DNA of 64,000 bases from an uncultured Bacteroides sp. Lineage in GTDB: Bacteria; Bacteroidota; Bacteroidia; Bacteroidales; Bacteroidaceae. Shown piece by piece: positions 9,052 through 16,795 of the stretch. A program made the translations under genes and the position numbers. Numbering within the stretch: the first letter of the stretch is position 1; each line of letters starts with the position of its first letter. The notes beneath the pieces were generated by a model. It was not told the origin of the DNA. It worked only from the letters and a program-made list of their open reading frames with translations, and did not search any database. Where the stretch lies: positions 1 to 64,000 of the forward strand of contig CALADS010000071.1 of assembly GCA_937890825.1 (NCBI GenBank), given 5' to 3'.

Positions 9052-9089
9052 AGCATTCATGAGGATAATTTATACCTCTTCTGAATGCT
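9052..9089 (-). promoter_or_regulatory. Hairpin immediately upstream of thrA
   Basis: An 8-base stem (9052-9059 with 9082-9089) encloses a second short stem (9061-9064 with 9075-9078). It lies between the leader peptide and the thrA start. No U-run follows, so it is more likely an antiterminator or translation-control element than a terminator. Three U-rich tracts lie just upstream in the transcript at 9100-9126. Confidence 0.5.
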
Positions 9090-9159
9090 CCGACTACTTT
9101 GAAAAAATAAAAAAATGCTGAAAAAACAGTGTAACACGTAGAAACACAAATACTATCCC

Positions 9160-9219
9160 CTAACCCCTAAGGGTCATGGTCCCCATAATCGTCATGGTAT
9201 GCAAATAGTATCTGTTCAT
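9160..9219 (-). CDS. thrL: Putative thr operon leader peptide
   Basis: A 19-codon frame in the thrA leader reads MNRYYLHTMTIMGTMTLRG. Four threonines, one isoleucine and several methionines cluster in residues 8-16, the amino acids made from the aspartate branch. That is the pattern expected for ribosome-mediated transcription attenuation. A TAnnTTTG promoter lies about 35 bases upstream, U-tracts and a hairpin lie downstream, and thrA starts 143 bases after the stop. I could not identify one clean competing terminator stem by eye. Confidence 0.65.
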   Translation of the reverse strand: MNRYYLHTMTIMGTMTLRG

Positions 9220-9252
9220 AGTCTCTCGTTCTTTAAATTCTGATGAGTGTTG

Positions 9253-9260
9253 CAAAAGTA
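9253..9260 (-). promoter_or_regulatory. -7 box of the thr operon promoter
   Basis: TACTTTTG on the minus strand fits TAnnTTTG. Transcription from near 9245 would give a leader of roughly 230 bases carrying the Thr-rich peptide. The upstream TTG element is poorly spaced. Confidence 0.5.
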
Positions 9261-9443
9261 AGAATTAAAAGATACAATCTATCACATTTTACGATATTTT
9301 TGTGATAAAAATATAATTCCATGCTAAAAATTACAGAATTATGCCCAATACCTCCAAAACACGCCCCATCCATTCCCTGATACCTGGCAGAAAAAGCAGA
9401 GGCACTTTCCTATCATATTGCTAGCATTTTAAAGATATATCAC

Positions 9444-9451
9444 TATCTTTG
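9444..9451 (+). promoter_or_regulatory. -7 box for the asparaginase gene
   Basis: TATCTTTG fits the TAnnTTTG consensus. It overlaps a possible upstream start near 9449, which shows that translation must begin further in, at the ATG at 9479. Confidence 0.6.
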
Positions 9452-9478
9452 CAGATAACAGTTGAAATAAATAAGCTT

Positions 9479-10519
9479 ATGAATCCCAAAGATACTTCCG
9501 TTTTGCTAATTTATACCGGAGGAACCATCGGCATGATGGAAAATCCGAAAACTGGTGCACTGGAAAATTTCAATCTGGAGCAACTTCAAAAACACATTCC
9601 CGAATTGCAAAATTTTGATTTCCGTATTGACACCTACCAATTTGCCCCACCCATCGATTCATCCGACATGAACCCCGGTGTATGGGCCAAACTGGTAGAA
9701 ATCATCAGCCGGTTCTATGAGGAGTACACCGGATTCGTCATCCTGCACGGTACCGATACCATGGCTTATACCGCCTCGGCACTAAGCTTTATGCTGGAGG
9801 GACTGAACAAATCCGTTATCCTGACAGGTTCTCAGCTACCCATCGGCGTACTGCGCACCGATGGGAAAGAAAATCTGCTGACCAGTATCGAGATAGCCAC
9901 TGCCCGCCATTGCGACGGTCATCCCATGGTACCGGAAGTATGTATCTTTTTCGAAAACCATCTGATGCGGGGCAACCGCACCACAAAAATCAATGCGGAA
10001 GACTTCAACGCTTTCCGTTCCTATAATTATCCTATCCTGGCCTCGGCAGGTATCCACATTAAATATAATAATGTGCAGATTCACACCTATGCCGACTGTG
10101 ATACCCTTCGCCCCCACTATGAGATGGACACCAACATCGCCGTATTGAAACTTTTTCCGGGCATCCAGAAAAATGTAGTAAACTCCCTGCTCACCATTTC
10201 CGGACTGAAAGCCGTGGTACTGGAAACCTACGGTTCGGGCAACGCCATGCGCAAGGAATGGTTTCTGCAATGCCTGCACGAAGCCCACCGACGCGGCATC
10301 ATCTTGGTGAACGTGACCCAGTGCAACGCCGGCACCGTAGAAATGAAACGCTACGACACCGGCTACCAACTGATGCAGGCGGGTGTAATCTGCGGGTACG
10401 ACAGCACCACCGAATCGGCCGTAACCAAGTTGATGTTCCTGTTGGGACAGAACTATTCCCCCGAAGAAGTGCGCAAACGGATGACCGAATCCATTGCGGG
10501 AGAAATTACGGTGGCATAA
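9479..10519 (+). CDS. ansA: Type I L-asparaginase
   Basis: Cytoplasmic asparaginase hydrolyses asparagine to aspartate and ammonia. The 346-residue product starts MNPKDTSVLLIYTGGTIGMM, in which the TGGTIG threonine is the nucleophile. The second signature HGTDTMAYTASALSFML carries the second catalytic threonine and aspartate, and TGSQLPIGVLRTDGKENL is a conserved loop. No signal peptide is seen, so this is the type I constitutive form rather than the secreted type II. The start at 9479 is chosen because a promoter box covers the earlier alternative. It stands alone on the plus strand, divergent from the thr operon. Confidence 0.93.
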   Translation: MNPKDTSVLLIYTGGTIGMMENPKTGALENFNLEQLQKHIPELQNFDFRIDTYQFAPPIDSSDMNPGVWAKLVEIISRFYEEYTGFVILHGTDTMAYTASALSFMLEGLNKSVILTGSQLPIGVLRTDGKENLLTSIEIATARHCDGHPMVPEVCIFFENHLMRGNRTTKINAEDFNAFRSYNYPILASAGIHIKYNNVQIHTYADCDTLRPHYEMDTNIAVLKLFPGIQKNVVNSLLTISGLKAVVLETYGSGNAMRKEWFLQCLHEAHRRGIILVNVTQCNAGTVEMKRYDTGYQLMQAGVICGYDSTTESAVTKLMFLLGQNYSPEEVRKRMTESIAGEITVA

Positions 10520-10570
10520 TAAAAAACCTCAACCTCACCCCACCCTCTCCGCCTCTGAAAGGGAACTGAA

Positions 10571-10649
10571 CCCGAACTGCTCCGTAACATCTCCAGTCCC
10601 AAGTACCTCTACCCGGAGAATCTCCGGGGAAGTTACGGTGCTGTTCGGG
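10571..10649. repeat. Nested palindromic intergenic element
   Basis: An outer imperfect inverted repeat (10571-10588 with 10632-10649, 16 of 18 paired) encloses an inner perfect one (10612-10619 with 10621-10628). It lies in the GC-rich gap between ansA and radA. No long T-run follows, so it is not a standard terminator. Confidence 0.65.
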
Positions 10650-10702
10650 CGGAGTACCGGTGAAGACCCCCTGAAAAGTCTTCGTCTGCAACCACAAAAA
10701 AC

Positions 10703-10733
10703 TTGGTCATATCTGCCAAAAACCGTACCTTTG
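10703..10733 (+). promoter_or_regulatory. radA promoter
   Basis: TTG (10703-10705), 20 bases, then TACCTTTG (10726-10733) fit the Bacteroides promoter. The radA start is 21 bases downstream of the -7 box. Confidence 0.6.
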
Positions 10734-10753
10734 AGTACTAAAAGAAAAAGAAG

Positions 10754-12121
10754 ATGGCTAAAGAGAAAACCGTATATGTGTGCAGTAATTGCGGACAGGA
10801 ATCGCCAAAATGGGTAGGCAAATGTCCGGCTTGTGGAGCATGGAACAGTTATGTGGAAGAAGTAATGCGTAAGGAGCCCGTAGGCAAACGGCCGGTATCG
10901 GGCATGGAAAGGCTAAAATCAAAGCCGTTGACCCTGAGCGAGATAGAGGCGGGCGACGAGCCACGCATCGATATGCACGACGCAGAACTGAACCGTGTGC
11001 TGGGCGGCGGACTGGTACCCGGCTCGCTGGTGCTGATAGGCGGAGAACCGGGTATCGGAAAATCTACCCTGGTGTTGCAGACCATTCTGCATATGCCGGA
11101 AAGGCGCATACTCTACATTTCGGGAGAGGAGAGTGCCAGACAACTGAAACTGCGTGCCGATCGCCTTACCCAACAACCCGGCAATTGCCTCATCGTATGC
11201 GAAACGTCGCTGGAACAAATCTACGTACACATCAAGAATACGCAGCCGGAACTGGTAATCATAGACTCCATACAGACCATCTCGACCGAGACCCTCGACT
11301 CTTCGCCGGGCAGCATCGGCCAAATCAGAGAATGTGCCGCCTCCATCCTGCGCTTTGCCAAAGAAAGCCACACGTCGGTCATCCTTATCGGACATATCAA
11401 TAAGGAAGGCAGCATAGCAGGCCCCAAGATACTGGAACACATTGTGGACACCGTGCTACAATTTGAAGGCGACCAGCACTATATGTACCGCATCTTGCGC
11501 AGCATCAAAAACCGCTTTGGAAGCACTGCCGAACTGGGTATCTATGAGATGAGACAGGACGGACTGCGCCAAGTGAGCAATCCCTCGGAACTGCTGCTTA
11601 GCCAGGAACACGAAGGAATGAGCGGGGTGGCCATCGCTTCGGCTATTGAAGGCATACGCCCGTTTCTGATAGAGACACAGGCCCTGGTGAGCAGTGCCGT
11701 ATATGGCAATCCACAACGCTCGGCTACCGGATTCGACACCCGGCGCATGAACATGCTGCTGGCCGTACTGGAGAAAAGAGTAGGATTCAAACTGGCGCAG
11801 AAAGACGTGTTCCTAAACATTGCCGGCGGCCTGCGGGTGAACGACCCGGCCATAGACCTGGCCGTAATCAGTGCCATCCTGAGCAGCAACATGGATACAG
11901 CCATCGAACCGTTGGTGTGCATGGCAGGCGAAGTGGGGCTTTCGGGCGAAATACGCCCGGTGAACCGCATAGAGCAACGCATAGGGGAAGCCGAAAAGCT
12001 GGGATTCAAACAGTTTATCCTGCCTAAATATAACCTGCAAGGCATCAACACCCGCAAACTGAACATCGAACTGATTCCGGTGAGAAAGGTGGAAGAAGCC
12101 TTCCGGGCTCTGTTTGCCTAA
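10754..12121 (+). CDS. radA: DNA repair protein RadA
   Basis: RadA is a RecA-like ATPase that drives branch migration of recombination intermediates. The 455-residue protein has the N-terminal zinc finger VCSNCGQ...GKCPACGAWNS, the Walker A motif GGEPGIGKST (about residues 95-104), the RadA-specific KNRFG motif near residue 256, and a C-terminal Lon-protease-like domain with VFLNIAGGLRVNDPAIDLAV. Length and order are normal. It has its own promoter and converges on the SGNH gene with only 15 bases between stop codons. Confidence 0.97.
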   Translation: MAKEKTVYVCSNCGQESPKWVGKCPACGAWNSYVEEVMRKEPVGKRPVSGMERLKSKPLTLSEIEAGDEPRIDMHDAELNRVLGGGLVPGSLVLIGGEPGIGKSTLVLQTILHMPERRILYISGEESARQLKLRADRLTQQPGNCLIVCETSLEQIYVHIKNTQPELVIIDSIQTISTETLDSSPGSIGQIRECAASILRFAKESHTSVILIGHINKEGSIAGPKILEHIVDTVLQFEGDQHYMYRILRSIKNRFGSTAELGIYEMRQDGLRQVSNPSELLLSQEHEGMSGVAIASAIEGIRPFLIETQALVSSAVYGNPQRSATGFDTRRMNMLLAVLEKRVGFKLAQKDVFLNIAGGLRVNDPAIDLAVISAILSSNMDTAIEPLVCMAGEVGLSGEIRPVNRIEQRIGEAEKLGFKQFILPKYNLQGINTRKLNIELIPVRKVEEAFRALFA

Positions 12122-12136
12122 ACTGCCAGTTTAAGA

Positions 12137-12832
12137 CTATTCGGCGGCATCCAGGGCCTGGGACACCTGTTCGCAAATGGCCTGCATGCCACGGATAGAA
12201 GGATGCCCTTCTTGCTTATCTATATCGTGCAACAATACATTCTGCACTCCATAGTGCCGACAAATCTCTGCCATGGAAGAGGTTACAGCCTCCGACAGTT
12301 CGGAATTGGTGATGTTGCAGATGCGCGCATCCGGATACAGTTCCTTCAAGTGATGCAGCAAATAGGCGAAGGCCGGACGGAAGGTATAGAGGCATGCCTT
12401 ATCCCAATCGGCATAGCGGTATTCTCCAATAGGCGAGCGTGCCCAGCAGTCATTGGTCCCCCCAAACACCAGAATTATATCCGGACAGCCTAAGTTACAA
12501 ATGCGGGTAATGAAGGCCCGGTCGGAATAGTCCTGCTTCCGATAACCCGTGCAACAGACCGTAGAGCCAGAATAGGAATTGTTTCGCTCTAGCACATACC
12601 CCTTTTGTGCTATCAACTGGTGCCACCAGGTTTCTTCTACTTGCTTCACATCATTTTTCTTATCTTTCCTGCCATCGGTACCGTTATACCAGCACAGATT
12701 AGTAGCCGGCGACACATAACCGCCAAAGGTAGAATAAGAATCTCCCAATACAGATACTCTTTTCTGTCCCCACAACGAAAAAACACAAACAAACAGCAAG
12801 CTGAGCCAAAGATAGAATTTCAAATGTTTCAT
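12137..12832 (-). CDS. Secreted SGNH/GDSL-type hydrolase
   Basis: The 231-residue protein carries a signal peptide (MKHLKFYLWLSLLFVCVFSLWG) and the SGNH blocks: GDSYS with the nucleophile Ser32, GGTND at 124-128, and a late histidine in EGHPSIRGM. SGNH enzymes are esterases, often removing acetyl or other acyl groups from surface or dietary glycans. Export places it in the periplasm or outside. It is a single gene, so its substrate cannot be read from context. A -7 box (12876-12883) precedes it. Confidence 0.85.
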   Translation of the reverse strand: MKHLKFYLWLSLLFVCVFSLWGQKRVSVLGDSYSTFGGYVSPATNLCWYNGTDGRKDKKNDVKQVEETWWHQLIAQKGYVLERNNSYSGSTVCCTGYRKQDYSDRAFITRICNLGCPDIILVFGGTNDCWARSPIGEYRYADWDKACLYTFRPAFAYLLHHLKELYPDARICNITNSELSEAVTSSMAEICRHYGVQNVLLHDIDKQEGHPSIRGMQAICEQVSQALDAAE

Positions 12833-12875
12833 AATAGATTTGCTTTAAAATAATAGATTATCGATTCAATACCTA

Positions 12876-12883
12876 CAAAGATA
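12876..12883 (-). promoter_or_regulatory. -7 box for the SGNH hydrolase
   Basis: TATCTTTG on the minus strand lies 44 bases before the start codon and fits TAnnTTTG. Confidence 0.45.
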
Positions 12884-13143
12884 AAGCAAACAAACCAATC
12901 CGAACCTTTCTCCTCCAATTATTTTAAACAACAAATAAAATGCTATCAATTTAAAACCACTATATAAAAATACATGGATAATCTTTGCAAAATAGATAAA
13001 TAATACGCTATTTACCCCACATTAAAAACCTTTATACTTACGATTCATAACCAAGCATCCAACTAAAAATACTGCCAAATACGGCTAGAAACACCTCTAA
13101 AAGGGGGAAAATCGATTTTAAATAGTTTTAAATATCCCAACTC
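12884..13143. other. AT-rich divergent intergenic region
   Basis: The gap between the SGNH hydrolase and the LysO genes is about 500 bases and AT-rich. Apart from the two promoters given separately I see no gene, and no riboswitch such as a lysine L-box. Confidence 0.5.
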
Positions 13144-13174
13144 TTGCAGAAATGAGATAAACATTCTAATTTTG
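13144..13174 (+). promoter_or_regulatory. Promoter for the split LysO genes
   Basis: TTG (13144-13146), a 20-base gap and TAATTTTG (13167-13174) fit the Bacteroides consensus. The resulting 5' leader would be about 145 bases. Confidence 0.6.
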
Positions 13175-13327
13175 CAGCGTTTTTCAATAGGCTTAATGTT
13201 ATAAACTGAAAGTATAGTATGAAAATTATTTGGTCCATCCGTTCGTTTAACTTTACAAATATTCCATAACAAACTGTATAGCAGAGATATACAAACCGTT
13301 TATTTATACAATTAAAATTCATTTTAC

Positions 13328-13606
13328 ATGTTTACTTTCATTCTTATAATGGCTATTGGAGCCTTTATAGGCTACTTTTTACGCCATCAATCAAAAATAC
13401 ATAAGGTGCATATTCTGATTCATGCCACCATTTGCCTGTTGCTGTTTCTGTTGGGATTCTCCATCGGACTGAACCAACTTATCATCAATAACCTGAGTTA
13501 TTTCTGTGGCCAGGCTGCTGTAATCGCTTCTCTCAGCATTTTGGGAAGCTTGTTTGCCTCATTCATTGTTTATCAACTATTTTTCAAAAAGGGATTGGAA
13601 TCATGA
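13328..13606 (+). CDS. LysO-type transporter, N-terminal half
   Basis: This 92-residue protein has three hydrophobic helices and matches the N-terminal part of the LysO/YbjE (DUF340) lysine exporter. In E. coli one chain of about 300 residues does the job. Here the chain is split, and this half ends at TGA overlapping the ATG of the next gene (ATGA, 13603-13606), so the two are translationally coupled. Both halves look intact and lack decay, which suggests a natural two-subunit form rather than a broken gene. Confidence 0.75.
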   Translation: MFTFILIMAIGAFIGYFLRHQSKIHKVHILIHATICLLLFLLGFSIGLNQLIINNLSYFCGQAAVIASLSILGSLFASFIVYQLFFKKGLES

Positions 13607-14223
13607 AAGGAAGTATCTTGACCTTACTTTGTTTTTTAACCGGATGCGCTGCAGGTGCATTGGCCTTGGGCGATTTCGACGCACACCAAGCCTCAGTATA
13701 CGTACTCTATATACTTATGCTCTTATTGGGTATCAATTTGGGATGCAGCAAAGATCCCAAAGAATTGGCAGCCTCGCTAAAACCGCAAACGCTGCTGGTA
13801 CCATTGGCCACCATCGGAGGAACCTTATTATTTTCGGCTGTGGGTGGTTTTATCCTGAGCCGCTGGAGCGTATTCGACTGCATGGCCGTAGGTAGCGGAT
13901 TTGCCTACTATTCCGTATCGTCTATTCTCATCACCGAACTAAAATCTGCCTCATTGGGTGTACAAGTAGCTACCGAGTTAGGTACTATTGCACTGTTATC
14001 GAATATTTTCCGTGAAATGACAGCATTGGTATGTGTACCTGTGTTCAGAAAATACTTTGGATTTCTAGCACCCATCTCGGCTGCCGGTATAGGCTCGGCA
14101 GATATTTCCTTATCGGCCATCGCCCGCTACTCCGGACAAGATGCCATTCCCATTGCCATTATACACGGATTACTGATAGAAATCAGCATGCCATTCTTTG
14201 TAACACTGTTCTGTAAGATATAA
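13603..14223 (+). CDS. LysO-type lysine exporter, C-terminal half
   Basis: The 206-residue membrane protein holds the LysO signature region (SGFAYYSVSSILITEL, ATELGTIALLSNIFREM, and PISAAGIGSADISLSAI) with about six helices. LysO exports L-lysine and toxic analogues. It starts with the ATGA overlap to the N-terminal half and ends before a strong terminator. A role in amino-acid export is inferred from the family only. Confidence 0.85.
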   Translation: MKGSILTLLCFLTGCAAGALALGDFDAHQASVYVLYILMLLLGINLGCSKDPKELAASLKPQTLLVPLATIGGTLLFSAVGGFILSRWSVFDCMAVGSGFAYYSVSSILITELKSASLGVQVATELGTIALLSNIFREMTALVCVPVFRKYFGFLAPISAAGIGSADISLSAIARYSGQDAIPIAIIHGLLIEISMPFFVTLFCKI

Positions 14224-14255
14224 GCAAGTACTCAGCTCATATACATACTATATCT

Positions 14256-14288
14256 GCGACAGCACCTCTCTGGTGACTGTCGCTTTTT
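14256..14288 (+). terminator. Terminator after the LysO genes
   Basis: An 11-base stem with one bulge (14256-14266 with 14272-14283) is followed by TTTTT. Confidence 0.8.
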
Positions 14289-14332
14289 CTATCTGTATAA
14301 TTGCACTCTCGGCCAACTTAGATACAGCCTCA

Positions 14333-15835
14333 TCAGAACTGAAAATAAATAAATGGCTGTATATCCGAACTCTTCATCTGAATAACCAAATACACCAAAG
14401 CGGTAAGTAGACAAACTTTACCCAATAGGGGAAGAGCTATAACCTTTCGTTCGCAAACTTGCTCCCAACGGGCAGGCAGCCAGTGAAGCAAATAGCCCAA
14501 CGCCATCAGAGCAAACACCCCTGCATAGCCCGATACCAACTGAGGTAACAATTGGGGATGAAAAGCGGTGACTATCTGACGCAACATATCCAACGACGTA
14601 TCGAAAGAAGCATTGCGGAAGAAAATCCAGCAAAAACATACAAAATGGAAGGTAAGCACCCTGCCCAAAAAGCGGTGCCAACCACTAGTATATTCATCTT
14701 CTTTCTTACCGAAAAGTGCCATCCAACCTTTGTGCAAGGCCAATGCTATTCCATGCAGCATGCCCCAAACTACAAAATTCCACGAAGCGCCATGCCATAA
14801 GCCACCCAAGAACATGGTAATAATAAGATTCAGATACTGACGCAGCTTTCCCTTCCGGTTGCCGCCCAGCGATATGTACAGATAATCCCTCAGCCAACTG
14901 GACAAAGAAATGTGCCAGCGTCGCCAAAACTCGGTAATAGAGGCCGACTTATAGGGCGAATCAAAGTTGATATTGAAATGAAAGCCCAGCAACAGAGCAA
15001 TACCTATAGCCATATCGCTATAGCCCGAAAAATCGCAGTAAATCTGCAATGCGTAACCATATACCCCCATCAGATTCTCAATACCTGAATACAGCAGCGG
15101 ATTGTCGAATACGCGCTCCACAAAGTTCACACTAATATAATCGGAAATCACAGCTTTCTTGAACAAACCACTGACTATCAGAAACACGCCCCGTCCAAAC
15201 ATTTCACGACTTACAAACAGCGGACGGCGAATCTGAGGGATAAAATCGCGGGCCCGCACAATGGGACCTGCTACCAGTTGCGGAAAAAAGGATACATAGA
15301 AGGCATAGTCCAACAAGCGGTTTAAGGGAACTATCTCTTTGCGATACACATCTAGGGTGTAACTCAACGACTGAAAAGTGAAAAAAGAAATGCCCACCGG
15401 CAAGAAAATATCAAGCGGAGTAAACGTACCGTGCGTAAGGCTAGCCCAGCAATGACCTAAAAAGTTAGTATATTTGAAATAACAAAGTAGTCCTAAATTA
15501 ATGAATAGGCTGAGTGCCACCCACCACTTCCGCTTCCATGACACTTCCGTATCATTCATCCGACGCGCTATACAGAAATCACTGACTGTGACGATGGCCA
15601 AAAGAAAAAAATAAGTACCGCTACTCTTATAATAGAAATAATAAGAGAAGAAGGTAACAAACAACAGACGGGCAGTGGTGCGATACTGCAACAGGATATA
15701 GACCAGAATAAAGGCTGTAAACAGCCATAGGAAAATACCGGAACTGAAAATCATCGGCAGCTTGGGATTATACATCAAGACATCACCCAAACGATGCCAA
15801 TCTATCTGAAATAAAGAATGAAGAGTTTCCATCAA
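14333..15835 (-). CDS. MBOAT family O-acyltransferase (DltB/AlgI/PatA-like)
   Basis: The 500-residue polytopic protein belongs to the membrane-bound O-acyltransferases that pass acyl groups across the inner membrane to surface polymers. The family motifs are present: FYVSFFPQLVAGPIVRARDF, DFSGYSDMAIGIALLLGF, EFWRRWHISLSSWLRDYLY and the catalytic histidine in MFLGGLWHGASWNFVVWG. It is last in a leftward operon after two exported SGNH proteins, separated from the preceding one by 15 bases. This pairing resembles AlgI/AlgJ/AlgX and PatA/PatB acetylation systems. The polymer acetylated is unknown. Confidence 0.93.
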   Translation of the reverse strand: MMETLHSLFQIDWHRLGDVLMYNPKLPMIFSSGIFLWLFTAFILVYILLQYRTTARLLFVTFFSYYFYYKSSGTYFFLLAIVTVSDFCIARRMNDTEVSWKRKWWVALSLFINLGLLCYFKYTNFLGHCWASLTHGTFTPLDIFLPVGISFFTFQSLSYTLDVYRKEIVPLNRLLDYAFYVSFFPQLVAGPIVRARDFIPQIRRPLFVSREMFGRGVFLIVSGLFKKAVISDYISVNFVERVFDNPLLYSGIENLMGVYGYALQIYCDFSGYSDMAIGIALLLGFHFNINFDSPYKSASITEFWRRWHISLSSWLRDYLYISLGGNRKGKLRQYLNLIITMFLGGLWHGASWNFVVWGMLHGIALALHKGWMALFGKKEDEYTSGWHRFLGRVLTFHFVCFCWIFFRNASFDTSLDMLRQIVTAFHPQLLPQLVSGYAGVFALMALGYLLHWLPARWEQVCERKVIALPLLGKVCLLTALVYLVIQMKSSDIQPFIYFQF

Positions 15836-15850
15836 CTTGCAGAAATTTAA

Positions 15851-16795
15851 TTATTGTTCTGTAATAAAATGGTTATAAGCTTTCAATAACGCCTGAAAGA
15901 GCATCCGCCCCTGAAGTTCATAACCTTCGGACAAATAATGTACATGGTCCGGGCGCATCAGTCCGGATTCCCACCAATTCAAGGCAGCGCGCTTCACCCC
16001 TCCGAAGACCTCGTACATATCCCAAACGGCCACTCCGTTCCTGTCGGCATATCGATGAATCGTGCGAACCGCCTGCAACGTGCGGGGATTCACCTGGTAA
16101 GTACGCCGACGCTTACGTTGACGGAAACTGTCGTACGAGCCCGGAGGGGTAGTCATCAGAATAGGCACATCAGGAAGTGCCCTACGCAATAGGCGAACCA
16201 ATTCGTCCATCTGCCGATAATGCAGCTGAGAGTTATACCGCCGGTTATGACTTTCATTTGTACCGAAAGACAGTATCAGCAAATCAGGCTTTAAAGAGAC
16301 AATGCGTGCCAACCGTTCGGGGCGTGTAAATGATGGGCAACACGCTCCATTAATACCATAATCAGTATAGCGCAAAGCCCCGAAAGCCTGTTGCATACCC
16401 GTACCAACTGTCTGTGGAAATATGTGTCCGCGGATATGGCTGTCGCCCACGTGTACGACATGCAGAGTATCCCGGCATACTCCCGTATACAATTGCTGCA
16501 ATTTTTCCCAAAAAGGGTTCAGCAAGCCCAAGGAATCTATTAATTCATTGGATGCTACCTGCCGAAAGGCTTTAGGAAGCATAATTCCAGGAAGACGCAG
16601 GGTATCTACCCTCTGCCACAGACCGGGCAAGGTATCGGTAGCCTGTAAAGAGCATTGCGCCACCGGACATACAGGTAAGGCATCCTGCGCCCGAAGCGGA
16701 TGCAGCCATACAGAAAGCACCCATAACACGCCCAGCCACCACACACTGCCTACAGAGCAGACAGACTTCGTTACTACATTACGGTTGAGTTTCAT
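15851..16795 (-). CDS. Exported SGNH hydrolase/acetyltransferase-like protein
   Basis: The protein carries VHVGDSHIRG as the serine block, SFGTNESHN as the GxxN block, and a late D-H pair in MRPDHVHYLSEGY. It begins MKLNRNVVTKSV with a signal segment ending LHPLRAQD. I place the start at 16795, since upstream ATGs to 16843 add a hydrophilic leader before the signal peptide. Even so it overlaps the previous stop by 17 bases, so translation is likely coupled. Partner to the MBOAT protein, it probably transfers or removes acyl groups in the periplasm. Confidence 0.82.
   Translation of the reverse strand: MKLNRNVVTKSVCSVGSVWWLGVLWVLSVWLHPLRAQDALPVCPVAQCSLQATDTLPGLWQRVDTLRLPGIMLPKAFRQVASNELIDSLGLLNPFWEKLQQLYTGVCRDTLHVVHVGDSHIRGHIFPQTVGTGMQQAFGALRYTDYGINGACCPSFTRPERLARIVSLKPDLLILSFGTNESHNRRYNSQLHYRQMDELVRLLRRALPDVPILMTTPPGSYDSFRQRKRRRTYQVNPRTLQAVRTIHRYADRNGVAVWDMYEVFGGVKRAALNWWESGLMRPDHVHYLSEGYELQGRMLFQALLKAYNHFITEQ

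Noticed and set aside
13063..13322. Two leftward ORFs of 64-69 residues in the LysO upstream gap
   Set aside because: They overlap the LysO promoter and have no ribosome site or recognisable protein features.
13181..13327. Lysine riboswitch in the LysO leader
   Set aside because: The leader is short, AT-rich and lacks the conserved L-box core.
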